64,000 nt of DNA from Symbiodinium natans (GCA_905221605.1 CAJNDS010002567.1:164501-228500); one strand, 5' to 3'; positions 36,119-47,751 are shown, counted from the first letter of the stretch. Notes: a model not told the origin generated them from the letters alone. Numbers and translations: made by a program.

Positions 36119-37621
36119 CTTCTTGCAGCGATGCTGCGACGGATAGACCACTTCAAGACTTCGAACTCCGACATGCACATCTCCCTACCTTTCCCCCGCC
36201 CCCTTAAGAGGGCCACTCCCCCCAGGACTTTACAGGATGACACAGCCGGATGGGAGATACCACGACCCAGATGGCAGTCACTACAACTGAAACTGCCCAC
36301 AAAGGCACATGGTTGCGTGTAATCTTGGCGTATGTTGAAATCCAAGGCCGTGTTTGGCGCATCTGAAGACAGCCTAACTTCCACCTGAACAGCAACGAAA
36401 CGGCTAGCGTCGCTTCATCAAAGCACATACCAGGTCTATGCGCACACGAAGTTGACACGAAGTTGCTCAAGGTCTATAGCACACTTTGCTGCGTGCACGT
36501 GCACCCGGCCAAGCTTAGGCTGTGACCCATGCGTCGTTGTAGATGGGAATGATCTTGCTGAACCTTTTACAATTGCAAGCTCCGAGAATCACACGAAAGA
36601 TACTCCAAGAATTCCAAGAAAATATTGGGAAAAGTGGCCCCAAAACACAAGCTGGCTTGATAAGCCACGTTCCAAAAAAGGAAGAGGCGCACGAAAGGTG
36701 TGCAGAGGTGCGGACGTCCATTCCTGCGGAAGGTCACAGAGTAGCACGGGGGCGGCGGCCTCTCCGAGAATTCGAGATTACAACCGGCAATCGCGCCTCT
36801 ATGTCATATGCACCTCTCAGTCACTCACGCAAAGGTGGAAGTTTGAGCGTGAACTTCAATGATCTGTCGATTTCCGAGGTGCACAGCGAGCAGGGTGCAA
36901 GAAGCGTGCAAGTTGTTGGCAATGGCATTCTTTTGCACTATGAGTTGAAAAAGCCTAAAGTCAATTTCCTCTGTCTCTACCAGTGGTTTGGGCTGAGTGG
37001 CATGAGCAAAACCTTGCAACCCACACCATCAGCCTACGTCAGTGGGATACACTGTAGCCATGCTTTACGAACCTTTGTCTTTGTGCACGAATCGATGCAT
37101 GGTTATCTTTCAGGTTCCGCTGACCTCCTTGAATGGCGAGGAGGGGGGTGCCACAGGGGTGCCACAGGGGTGCCCACAGGGGTGCCACAGGGTTGCAAAG
37201 CCCGACGCCTTGAAAGCTGCTTGCACTGCCGCCCCGGCATCTCTGCCTAAAAAATGCACTGCATCAACGCTTGCAAGAAACACTCCCCAAAAATCCCAGC
37301 ACTCAGCAACCAGGGAGCTAGCCCCAGTCGCCATAGGCCTGCGTCATGCCCTCCCCCCGCCCCACATCCCCCCCGAAGTGTCAGCATTTAACACGACTCG
37401 ACAAACGTACAAACGTGACAATCTTCGGGTGCCTCTGCCCGAAGCTCGTCCAGCGCAAAGACCTCAATGTCAGCATGCTGTCGTGAGGGAAGGACGCCGG
37501 AGAGAATTGGGTCGCGGCGTTCATGGCCTCAGATGGCCGGCTCTGAGGAAAAGATGAGAAGTGATTAACTTATGATTAACTTCACGGATCGTTTCGTTGA
37601 GTATGCATTTGCAGCTTACGG
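36119..37621. other. Long plus-strand open frame, no named gene
   Basis: A plus-strand frame is open from 36543 to 37250. Its middle part (36700-37100) is protein-like, but the end runs through a GGGGTGCCACA repeat at 37144-37195. No family was recognised and no minus-strand exon is convincing. If real, it would be an exception to the one-way gene order. Confidence 0.2.
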
Positions 37622-37938
37622 TCAAGGCATCTGACAAGAGCTGACGTGCCGGCTGTCTTGCAGCCGCGTCACCAGGCACTTCTCACTGCTCTTTGCAAAA
37701 ACCGTCTTCATGCCCCTGAGATAATCTTTGGCCTGATGGATGCCCATGATTGTATCATTGAGTGAGTTGCCCAATGCAGAGCTGCTGGGCTTAGGACGGA
37801 CATTCGCGACTTGCCCACTTTCGCCTTGATGCACAGCGGTAGCATATACTCGGCGAACTCACTTGCAGAGCGCATTCCGAGTTGTGTCGAGACCAGGTTA
37901 AAGCTGAGGGACTCTGATCCGCTCGATAAGCACATCAT
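37622..37938 (-). CDS. Two exons of unknown protein, possibly TraB gene tail
   Basis: Exon one (about 37820-37925) contains FNLVSTQLGMRSASEFAEYM and ends at a GT donor (37819). Exon two starts after a CAG acceptor at 37718 and contains GMKTVFAKSSEKCLVTRLQD. They join in phase (AA+G). The LG..S..EF segment is loosely like the region after the first half of TraB domains, and the TraB-like exons lie 0.6 kb upstream, but the match is weak. Confidence 0.3.
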
Positions 37939-38511
37939 CCAATTTCAGCCTTGCAACAAAAAAAGGCTGCTCAAGACTTCGAGGCCCTGCAGTGCCACGA
38001 TGTTGATGGCAGCATGCTGATCATAAGAACTTGTGCTTGTACTTTTGGCCAGCTCTGGTGTCCATGTGCCAGCACCGTGTTGGGTTTGAGCTGCCGACTG
38101 TGGTCCAGCGCCAAAGAGGCCAAAGGCCTCACACTGGAGCTGACCTCTCCAGCACCCAACCGACTGCTGTCGACTACGTACGAGGAATCACCTGAACTTA
38201 AGGTGGAGCCTCAAACAAGCCGGGTTGGGACTGTGATGGTAGCAGAACAGTGGAGCGGCCTGGCTGCTGGCTGACAGGGTTTCAAAAACATATGTGTTTC
38301 AGCTTTCCGGATTCCGGCCTCGCCATTTCACAGGCAGGTTCTCCAGCTCTCTGCCGCCACGCTGCTGGCAAAGTTGAGGACGTCGTCATCCAGCAAGTCA
38401 CACAACCAGCAAGAACCCCAGTGCACCCCAACAGCAGACGAATACTGCTAGACACAGTATGACACAGTAAGTAGATGTGCAGATGTGCGCTGATGCGTAG
38501 TGCGTAGGGGC

Positions 38512-38740
38512 CTCATCCAGCTCCACCGCCACCAGGTCTGGTTTCAGTGCGGATACGACTCGCGCGACCGCCCGCGGAACTGGGTTGTCTGCTGCAGCCT
38601 TCAGCAGGGGAAGTACTTTCGAGAAAAGCAACCGAAAAGCAACCAGACGAGCGAGTCTTCCTTCACGTTGTGCACATGCAGCAAACGCTGAGCCACCCCA
38701 CAACTCCCGGCACGCTGTGCGGCGTGCCCAGGAGGACAAC
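38512..38740 (-). CDS. TraB-like domain, two exons
   Basis: Exon 38714-38740 encodes VVLLGTPHS, and exon 38512-38598 encodes a helix followed by ALKPDLVAVELDE. The pair matches the start of the TraB/PrgY-type domain (LLGT.H.S, then a helix, then PD.VAVELD). TraB-family proteins in eukaryotes are membrane-associated and poorly characterised (TRABD-like). The 115-bp intron has a GT donor and AG/G acceptor and is in phase 0; the second exon leaves through a GC donor. Neighbouring exons are uncertain: a stretch near 38340-38395 (LLDDDVLNFASSVAAESW) and the exons at 37622-37938 may belong. Confidence 0.45.
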
Positions 38741-39626
38741 CTGTCCAAGTAATTTCATGAAGGAAACAGCTAGCTCATGGGCGCGAGGCAGCTCTACAGG
38801 CCCACCTCTTTGTCACCCTTGCGCAGAGCTGCGACCGAGAGCGGCCCGAGGGACTGGGGAAACGGAGCGGAAGGGTCGGACCTGCATCTGCAGTTTTTGG
38901 GGGGGGGGCGCACTCCTCTTCAACATCTTAACATCTTGAACAGAACATTCTTCGCTCCCCACCAAGCCTGCGTGCTCGCTGCGCCTGTAACCACTCCAGC
39001 AGATACTTGAACTTGCTGAGGCCTGCGGAAAAAGCCAGAACGAACTCGCGTCAAACAGGTCCAAAAGGGTGCAAGAAACCCTTTGCCCTGCACGCCTTGG
39101 CCTTGGCCTTGATCCATGTCACCTGGAAGAGGTGCTCTCTGGTGGATGCTACGGCAGACAACTCAGATTGTCAAATCAAAACATCAAAATCAAGTCGATG
39201 CAGTGTGCATGAGAGCTTGCGAATGCGAAGGCTTGCCCGCTGCGAGGCCTTTCAGGAAGTCTCGGCCTGCCCTCAGGACCACTTCCAACCTCAGCACTCT
39301 GCCAGAAGTCATGAAAAGCCGCGAATTGCTCGGAGACACTCCTGGAGATTAACAAAAGCTTTTCGCCATTTGTCCAGGGCTGTGTTCTCCATAGCCGGTC
39401 TCTTGTCCACAGATTCATGTGAGAGGCCACGAACCAATATGTCAACCACCTGCACTAAGCCTTTAAACGCCCTGGTCCAGGCGGCTATCTGTACACTGTT
39501 CAGAGAAATGGGATGCCAGGCCGGATCCCAAGATGTAGGCACTGCCAGATCGAAGACCTGTGATCTGCCGCACCTCTTGAAATTGGAACCTCACCTTCCC
39601 CAACATGTGTGGGAGAGGCCGATTCA

Positions 39627-41055
39627 TTACGCCGGAACTGATACTTCGGCTGCTTCAAGCTTCGCATCACGGGCACTGATGCGGCCGACATCACGGGCCT
39701 TCTTATGCGCTTCACGTGCACGCTCCTCGGTGCTCCGAGCTGCCAACCAACGATCTCTGGAAACAACTTTGTCTGGAAGAGCACCCGCGTTCTTGCTCCC
39801 GTGGGACTCGAACTTGTCGTGGCTGTGCTCAGCATCAAAACGTTCAGCCTCATTCACGCTGAGATCAAAATCTGCTTGCTCCGTTTCTTCGAGCGTTGCG
39901 TGATCAATACCACTGGCCGCCACTGCCTGCTCATAACGGGTCGATGCAGCCTGCGCCGCCTTCATGGCGATCTCCAGCTGAGCCTCAGCGGCCTCCAACT
40001 CCGCCTCGGCCACGGCCAGCTGCCGACCGTCCAAGTGCCCCAAGTAAGCTGCCTCGTCGGCCTTGAAGGGAGCATCCTCAGGTAAGGTTTAGGCTGAGCC
40101 CCTCTGCACGTAGAGGCAAGAAGCACGCGAAAAGAGCACATGCAAAAAAATGTATCAGAGACGCAGCGAAATGCAGCCAAGTCTCATCAAGCCGCTCCAT
40201 CTGGCTGACCTTCTTTGCACGGTCCAGCCACTCCTCGAAGGGAACTTGGTGCGCTGTTGGCTTTAAGGTCTCGTCCTTGATGAGGGCGGCAAACTCGGTT
40301 GCCAACTTCTCGTCGATAAAGCCGCGCTTTGACAAGTCCGAGACGACATCTTCAGGCTTGAAAGTGTAGTAGTTCTCCCGCCCGCAAGTAACCACCTTCA
40401 GCAGCGCCTGGCGCTTGTCCACAGCCGACGTCTCACGCTCATATACGGACTTCAGCCGTGTCGCGAGGTTCTGTGCACCCTGCGAGACGGTCTCTGGACT
40501 GGCGCTGGCGGCTGGAGCTCGCGGAGCAGGAGCGGGCTCTTCTGGAGTCGTGGCCTCCACGTCCTGCGACACATACCCCGACTCCATCTTTCGGTCCCGC
40601 TGCCTGTGGCGAAGCATCTCGCGGGCACGCTTGGCAGACTCACGGGCTCGCTTCTCTGTGTTCCTTGCAGCCACCCAGCGCTGTCTGGAGACCACCTTGT
40701 CTGGCAGAGCACCCGCATTCTTGGGCTCCCTGTGGAGGTGCTTGTGATGCTGATGCTTGTGGTCCTCGGGCGGCAAGGCCTCTGCCTCATCGATAGGATG
40801 ATCTTCTGATGGCTGAATGTGGGGACTATGCGGCTTGGCGTCGGCGGGCTTGTCCTTACCCTCTTCTAGCTTCCTCACCAGTCGCTGGCGAGCTTGCTGG
40901 TATCGAACTTCTGCTTTCTCCATCTGCGCCTCCATGGCATTCAGGTCAGCCTCGATGACATCCAACAGCACATCGTTCTTCTTGAGCTTCTGGTCCTCCT
41001 GGTCCTGCTTCTGAGCAACCTCAGACCACGCGGTCGAATCTGCTTCCGTCGCCAT
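39627..41055 (-). CDS. Coiled-coil protein with internal duplication, two exons
   Basis: Exon one runs from ATG 41055 (MATEADSTAW) to 40186; exon two runs from 40076 to TAA 39627-39629. The 109-bp intron begins GA and ends AG and joins Asp to Asp in phase 0; without it, the first frame reads into hydrophobic, intron-like sequence. The protein, about 440 residues, has long Lys/Glu/Ala helices and two copies of a block: KNAGALPDKVVSRQRWVAAR in exon one and KNAGALPDKVVSRDRWLAAR in exon two, each followed by a basic helix and preceded by an acidic His-rich linker and a helix. I recognise no family. The first copy is followed by a domain-like segment (YYTFKPEDVVSDLSKRGFID). A further exon past 39627 cannot be excluded. 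Confidence 0.65.
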
Positions 41056-43523
41056 CTTAGTCCAGCCTTTGTGCCGGAGAAACAGAGTGCTCCTGATACC
41101 AGATCTAGTCTTGAGCATATTGTGCACATTTTAAGCATTTTGCTGCATGCAAACAGGTGGGAAGGGAAGCGGAACAAATCCATCTACAAGGCAGTGCTTC
41201 TCAGGCCTCAGTCATGGCCGGAGCTCTCCAAGGTTCATGCTCTTCTTTCAAAGGTGTGCAGCTTGCCAGTTCAGTGCCCAGTTGGTCGAACAGGTCCTGG
41301 CGCACAGCCGAATGCGAACAGCAGCACTTGATCGAAACAAAGCTATTCGGCGCTGTGAATCCCTTACGTTTTCTTTGGCTGTCCTCAGCCGCAGACACAT
41401 CGGATGCAGCCCAACAAGCCTCATTGCTGAATGATGAAACTCTGAGTCGGCTCGAACCTGTATCAGAAGAGGGGCCTGCAGATCTCCTCGACGAAGCTTG
41501 TGCGGTGACAAGTTCACAAAGGCCTTGGGTCATACAAGTGTGCACATGCGGCTTCATGGTCCACCAGAACAACAACACCAGAAGGCTGGCGTCTTGCCGA
41601 CAAGGTGCCTGCTGCCATCCAACCAACGACCACAAGCACAGGCCTCTTCACATTCAAACTCTCGTGCCGCGACCTACCGGCTAGGCACACCCGACCCAAT
41701 ATCGCGCCTTGGACAGCTAGCAGAAGCCCTCCTTGCCGTCTTCGCATGGCGGCGCATGCTTCACTGAACTCTAACAAAGGGAGAGCATGATGGCTGAGGA
41801 TGCTGTAGGATCTGGTTTTGCTTCAAGCACATTGGGGAAAGGCCAAGACCTACCAAATAGTCTTGGGGCAGAGGCGATACTCCATAAAGGACAGGCTGTC
41901 GAACTTACCCTAGCCATGACGACATCCAATTGGAAGCTTTGCTTCTGCAACTGCGGAAGTTTCACAAAGATGAGTTCTGTACTGCGGCTACCCCAGTAAC
42001 CACGAGACATTCAGATCCCGAAAAACATGTGCGTCACTTGCGCTGTTGTATGACACACTCGATTGCCGACACTGCCGAAGTAAGACGATGCTCCTCTGCA
42101 GAAGGCTGAGGACGTACATTGCCGCTGAAAATGTTTTATGACAAAAACCGCGAAAGTTGACTAGGTGGCATGCACAAGACACACGACTTGGAAAGTATGA
42201 AATTCGCGTGCACGTAGCGGTCTCCAGGCCGGGGTCAACTGCTGCAAAAACTAGGGCCCAGGAACCTCCACACATCGAAAAACACCGCCAGTATCAGGCC
42301 AGGAAGCGGTTGCGAGTGATGGAATATGTTTACGGCGTGGCAAACGTCCACATCGTTCGTCGGCTTACATAGTCTGCATTGCCAGGAGAAAGCAAAAAAC
42401 GCATTCAGCCCCGGGGGGGTCCTTCCCATCAACTTAACACTGCAAAACACCCCATAAAAACTCCAGTGACAGGGATAAACCGGCTTGCGTTCCCAGCTTC
42501 AACAAGGTGGCTTAGTAGGAAACGTCAGCTATTCAAGCGAAGAGCATCTAAGAGCCCTCACATCTCTGGATGCCTTTGCCCTGGAAGTGCAAAGAACGGC
42601 ACCAGAGAACCAAGGCAATGACCAAGGTAGTGATCATACCCTACTTCCGTCATTTTCCACTGCATTTACAGCATTAAAAGGCAGCTTCCGCCAAGCTTTT
42701 CCCCGCTCAGGCGGGCTTAGGGGAGCTGTGGCCCCGAGAGTATGGACGGGTTCGGCTCGCTGTTTGATCCATGTCTTATGAAAATGGCATGCCAACACAC
42801 TTGCACGTGCGCTGGCACATTCCTCCAGCAAGTACATGCGAAGCTGCAGTAGAGGAAACAAAAGTTGATGTAGAAAGAATGAGGATGCAAAATGAATCTG
42901 AAAGTGCTTATGCTCGGATGGTTGTGTTGCAAAGGTACGTTAGACAGGTATTGCATGTGCAAAAAGTGTTCACGATCTTCAGCAGGCTCTCTTCTCTCTG
43001 CAACACTGCCCATACTGTTTCACACCGAATGTTTCAAGTGCTGACACGCCAGACGCTTCATTCTGAACAAGTTGCTTGAAGTGCCAATCAACAGCGATGG
43101 GCGATGACGTACCATGCACCGCTTGTTGTACAGGGTGTCTAAGACTCTAACTCTAACACTTCTTGCAGGTATGTGGAGATGCCGTCCCATCTCCATATCG
43201 CTGTGCGTTGAGAGCATCTTCGTGTCAAGCACACTCCTGCCCCCGGCTCACGAAGCAAGACACTTGTTTCTCGCACCATCATGGTCAGCGTACTTTTGCA
43301 AATTGCTTGGATAAATAGAGCTTGATGCGCACACTGCGTGCTCAGCAGCTTCCCGCACAGACATACTCACTCTTAGGAGCACCAAGAACGGAAGCCGGCA
43401 TCCATTTTCTTGGCAAGCAAACTGCACAACGAGGAGGCCTTCCCGACCTTCATCGCATCCCTTGTGGATGATGTCAGGGTTCAGGCCCCCACGCGTCACC
43501 ATGGCCTAGACCTTCAGATCTCT
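41056..43523. other. No named gene
   Basis: A plus-strand open frame at 41157-41684 has a protein-like middle (SDAAQQASLLNDETLSRLEP) but lacks an ATG start. No minus-strand exon is convincing at 41700-43240; 43400-43500 (minus) is weakly coding-like. This stretch separates the coiled-coil gene from MZT1. Confidence 0.3.
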
Positions 43524-44201
43524 TCAGGGCTCCGTTCGGGGCTCCTGAGCCTCAGCCTCACCACGAAGCCGCGCCGCCTCCGCACGGAGGTCCTTCACTG
43601 CGGCGGCCAAGGCCTGCAGAAAAAGCAAACGTAAATAGAGGTCGCAGATAGCTTGGGACACTAGATGTGGGCCCACTCCAAGCCTGTTATCTTTGGTTTT
43701 GGCTGCCTGTTCACGAAGTTTGGACTCCACCCACGGTGTGGGCTGCACGCAGCTAGGCCACCAAACGTTACACAAGCATTACCACAAGTATAATCAGACT
43801 GCACTCCGGTCCCACGAAGACCCTTTCAACGACGAAGGAGGAAGCTTGAGGCATCGAGCCTCAACAAACCTGTCACAGTCTCAATGACTCAATCAAGTCA
43901 CACAGAGCAAACCGTTTAGGCCGTTCTTTTAACCTGCCTCTGGGTTCACGCCCAGCTCGCAAAGACCGACCAGCGCCTCTAGAGACTCCTCTGAGGGTGA
44001 GAAAAAAAGTGTAAGTCAAATAAGTACAAAAACCCTTTACTGTCCAAAAGGTCCTTGTTCAAGCCAGTGTTGAGGAGAGTAGAAATCTCGTACAAGATGT
44101 CCATGGTCTGCAGGTGACACGTGCACCCTGACTGTTGCAGCACCTTTGCTCACAAACGTGTCCTCCTTGCGGTCTAGATCTTTGGCGTCTTTGGTGGCCA
44201 T
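43524..44201 (-). CDS. MZT1: MZT1 (MOZART1), gamma-tubulin complex component
   Basis: MOZART1 is a tiny protein that binds gamma-tubulin complex proteins and helps recruit the complex to microtubule-organising centres. Four exons give 80 residues, close to the 82 of human: 44154-44201 (starts MATKDAKDLDRK), 44054-44107 (DILYEISTLLNTGLN), 43938-43988 (ESLEALVGLCELGVNPE) and 43524-43613 (ALAAAVKDLRAEAARLR to TGA). The join aligns residue for residue with the family core. Donors are GT (GTGAGC), GA and GC; acceptors are CAG/A, GAG/G and CAG/G. Introns are 46, 65 and 324 bp. The GA intron is needed to keep the family spacing TGL-N-K-E-S-L. A pyrimidine-rich stretch ending CAG at 44242 is a likely spliced-leader acceptor. 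The divergent tubulin gene lies 260 bp upstream on the same strand. Confidence 0.88.
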
Positions 44202-44241
44202 GGCATCCATCGGGTTACCGTGCTCTCGGCATTGAACCATG

Positions 44242-44256
44242 CTGCGAGACAGGAAA
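44242..44256 (-). promoter_or_regulatory. Candidate trans-splice acceptor for MZT1
   Basis: On the minus strand TTTCCTGTCTCGCAG ends at 44242, about 40 bp before the MZT1 ATG. Dinoflagellate mRNAs receive a 22-base spliced leader at such AG sites. This is inference from position and sequence only. Confidence 0.4.
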
Positions 44257-44461
44257 GTGACTTGAACATTCTTCCCTGCCACACCTGAGCAACAGGGAAT
44301 GGCAGTCATGACTCACGGCACACTTGTTGCACCAACGAATATAACTATCATACTTGGAGGCTGGGTGAAACTAGTAAGGTACACTGGGCTCAGTCCTGTT
44401 GTTGACTGAAGCAATGACATGGCAGCATTTCATGCACACCTGATCAATCGCGTAGCTGCCC

Positions 44462-46006
44462 CTAGGAAGCTCGCGCATCCGTCTCTAGGAGATTCGTCTG
44501 ACCCTCAACAGCTGCGTTGCTGCCCCCGTACTGCTCATTCTCTGCTTGCGCACATTGACGCAAGAGCTCCTCATAATTTCCGATGATGTCTCGCACTCCA
44601 TCGCGCGCTTCGTAGAACGCATCGATTTCTCCATTTGCGTCGATAAACTGCCATACATAGGCACGGTGGTAGAACAGCTTCAGGAACTTGGTGTATTGGC
44701 GGACAAAGACCTGCCGAACAACTGTGCTATTGCCAAGCATGGCTCCCAATCGACTGATGTCACCCATGACATTATCATTTGGATCTTTGGCAGGAGGAAT
44801 CCCGACCAAGCCAACTTTGAAGCCTGACGTTACCCAGGGTGCAAACTTCACGGGAGATCGGTGCGTGCCATCTTTCATCGTCTGAATTGCAGTGATGCAT
44901 TTGTTAGCTTCCATAGGCAGAGTTGTTTTGCTCGGATAGCCCGGACCACCCGCAGCACCCGCACCACGCGAACTACCCAAGCCTTCTTCCTTGTCCGGTC
45001 GAAAGGTTTCCACTCCTCTGAGAAGAATAACCGCAGACAGGTATCGGTTGGTCTTCAAGTGAGATACATCACTTAGAAGACTGGAGGTCTCAAAGAGCTC
45101 GGTGGCAATCTCCTGCGGTGAAAACGTCTCGTGGCGTTCCTGATCTTTGCCACGAACCGGTGAAAGCGATAAAACAGGATATCGGAATTGCTTGGATGGA
45201 ACAAGATTTGTGACGATCTCCACCATCTTCGCACTGAGCTGGGCCTCGAATCGAAGAGAAGTAGTGCATGCGGAGATCGTTTGCGCGATGAGACGATTCA
45301 CGTGATGGAAGTCCGGATTCTTCACTTGCTGCTTTAGCTCAACCATCTTGTAGACCGCTTCGTTGTCCATCATCATCGTCACATCAACCACGTCCCTCGT
45401 ATAGAATGTTGAGAAGATGGAATTGTAGGGCTCAACCATGCTGCTAGCGAAGCGACGTGAAGGAAACACGATTGGCTGGAAGATCACCTTCTTGTCGAAG
45501 GCTTCGTGCAAATCATGCAGAATCTCACAGCCGACACCAGACCCAGTGCCCCCGCCGAAGGCATGGAACACAAAGAAGCCCTGCAGGTTCGTGCACAGAT
45601 CTACCTGCAAACGCACCCGGTCAAGAACATCCTCCTTCACTTTCAAGTGGCTTGCCATAAAGCGGCCCTCAAAGAAATTGCTCTTGCAATCCTGTTTATA
45701 CCCCAGAACGTTCTCAGGATGAAAAAGCTTAGGGGTTTCCGTCAGTATCTCGTTGCGCATGCTTGGATCAGTATCAATGAATACAGCGCGAGGCACATGC
45801 TGGCCGGCATGCGTCTCGGAGAAGAAGGTGTTGTAATTCGTGTCATCTGCATCCACGACACTTCTTTGCAGCGCTGCGAGATCCCGTGTACCATCCCCGC
45901 TCACACAATGTTCCTCGCAGAACAGCGTCCAAGTGTCTTGACCGATCTGACAACCAGCCTGTCCAATATGGAGACAGATGCATTCCCCATGAGTGCTTGA
46001 AGTCAT
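44462..46006 (-). CDS. Divergent alpha-type tubulin, intronless
   Basis: Tubulin GTPase of 514 residues. GQAGCQIG (15-22), the glycine loop GGGTGSG (151-157), NRLIAQ (237-242) and VTNLVP (265-270) are intact. It is alpha-like: Glu263 in MVEIVTNLVP stands where alpha-tubulin has its catalytic Glu254, and FSETHAGQHVPRAVF and GFKVG follow alpha. It differs from true alpha by a Gly/Ala-rich insertion of about 25 residues at 340-365, many substitutions and a C-terminus without an acidic tyrosine tail. The ATG at 46006 lies next to the conserved ECI start of alpha-tubulin. Its neighbour downstream is MZT1. Its role could be in a special microtubule array; it may be one of the minor alpha-like paralogues of protists. 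Confidence 0.9.
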   Translation of the reverse strand: MTSSTHGECICLHIGQAGCQIGQDTWTLFCEEHCVSGDGTRDLAALQRSVVDADDTNYNTFFSETHAGQHVPRAVFIDTDPSMRNEILTETPKLFHPENVLGYKQDCKSNFFEGRFMASHLKVKEDVLDRVRLQVDLCTNLQGFFVFHAFGGGTGSGVGCEILHDLHEAFDKKVIFQPIVFPSRRFASSMVEPYNSIFSTFYTRDVVDVTMMMDNEAVYKMVELKQQVKNPDFHHVNRLIAQTISACTTSLRFEAQLSAKMVEIVTNLVPSKQFRYPVLSLSPVRGKDQERHETFSPQEIATELFETSSLLSDVSHLKTNRYLSAVILLRGVETFRPDKEEGLGSSRGAGAAGGPGYPSKTTLPMEANKCITAIQTMKDGTHRSPVKFAPWVTSGFKVGLVGIPPAKDPNDNVMGDISRLGAMLGNSTVVRQVFVRQYTKFLKLFYHRAYVWQFIDANGEIDAFYEARDGVRDIIGNYEELLRQCAQAENEQYGGSNAAVEGQTNLLETDARAS

Positions 46007-47751
46007 CTCCGATCTTAGACCTTGTCAACTTAAGGACCTGTCAATGACTATCCCAGCACCGAACTTCGTGTTGCCGAGGCATGTTTGTTTACACTTTCTG
46101 TCCCAACTCGTCAACCTTTACTGGACAACGCACCGCGCATCACCACACCAGAGGAGCCAAAGGCAGAGAGGCATGGAGATACAAGAAACCTGAACACCGA
46201 TGCCGATCACCTGAAGACCACCTGAGGACGTCCCTCAGACCACCTTCAGACCCCGAGCCACAGAAAATTTCAGAACATCTCAGAAACCTTGAGACCACTG
46301 ACCATCATGAGCCCTTGCTTCCGCATCATTTCGCTGACAAGCGGTATGTATTCAAGATGGAAACATCCGGACAGGAGCTACGGTAAAGGTGAAACGTTCG
46401 TCCACACACCAAATGCCGGCAAGACGCCCAACTCTGTAATTTTCGCTAATTCTGCTGGCATCATCTGAAAGGCGAGCTGCATTTTGCTGTGCGGCAACAT
46501 GATTTGGAGCCTGGAGGAAGCAGGTCTGATCCACACAGGCTCGGTGAAGCGATTAAACGATTTCGCCAGACAGCTCTCAGATCTGCGGATCTGTGCACAT
46601 TCTGTCGGCGGAGTTTTTGGCACACTCAAAAAGGTGCGGAACCCAAGGACCTAAGCAGGAGGTTTACGCCAACTACCCAGTCCCTGTCAAGTCTCGACAA
46701 GCACCAAACATCGGCCATCCATTAGCAACATAGGTCAAAACATGTCAAGACTCGGTTTGCTTTTTTCCATTTTTGTCCTGTACTTTCCGCTTCAAGATTG
46801 AGTCCTGCTTCTGTGGCTCTTAGTTCTGATGCAGAGTCGGCTGGATCCTACTGATTGCAGCAAGAGCTCTGGTCCCTCGCTGACAACCCTTGACGTATTT
46901 ACAGCACGCACTCCAAATCTGCTCTAACAGGCGCGCGGAGCACTTTAAACAAGATTATTCTGCCCTCCATCATTGCTGAGCGAAAATCGACATCCGCAGA
47001 AGGGCAGTTATCATGATATGCAGAGTTGCTTCTAGTAAGATGCCTCAAACAGCACAACTGGATTGATGCCCGGGGCAAGACTACGCAAATCCAAACTCTC
47101 ACTCACGAATTCCTGCAACTGGGCCAATGCAAGCCTGGCAGACCAGTCAAGCACGATGACAGCTTTCAGTAAACCACTGGTCAGAGACTGAAGCAAAGGG
47201 CTCGGCTCATTGCATCAGCCCTCTTCAACCTAGGCAGGACACTGTCGGCCTCTGAGCCTCGTGCACCTCACCCTATAGCCCTATAGTCTCTGCCAAGCTG
47301 CTGATAGTGCAACCACCTAATCCGATGCCTCACGAGCGCCAGCCCAGACCGTGCAAGGGAGTGAAGCATTCGCAAAGCACGCTGCATGCTGTGGCGATGG
47401 CAGCCGGCTGCAGTTGCTTGGGTTGCGTTCTCATCAGCCTGTGGTACCAGTGCGCTGTTCGCAGATGACAGGCAGACAGACAGACAGACAGACAGGCAGA
47501 CACGGGCTGCTGCATTTTTTCTGCACACCTTCGACGAAGATTGAGCCGCCCCCCAAGCTTCAAACGCTAAACATACATTCCATGCTCTGCATGCTCTCCA
47601 TGTTCTCCATCTTCCGCAGGGCATCGGCTATTGTGTGTGTTTGAGTGCGTGCACGTGATTCCTAGGGGATCCTGCTGCTTGTCAACTCCAGCATTGCTCT
47701 ACAAAGGCCCTTGTTCTGGTTGCAGGAGCCCGCGGGGCTTGAAGCCCTCAC
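46007..47751. other. No named gene; one good minus-strand exon
   Basis: The minus strand at 46378-46600 reads well as protein (FNRFTEPVWIRPASSRLQIM, AELAKITELGVLPAFGVW) and ends at a stop; it may be the last exon of a gene upstream, perhaps following the ketoreductase exons. A weaker stretch lies at 46905-47000. An imperfect GACA repeat lies at 47467-47503. Nothing else was found. Confidence 0.3.
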
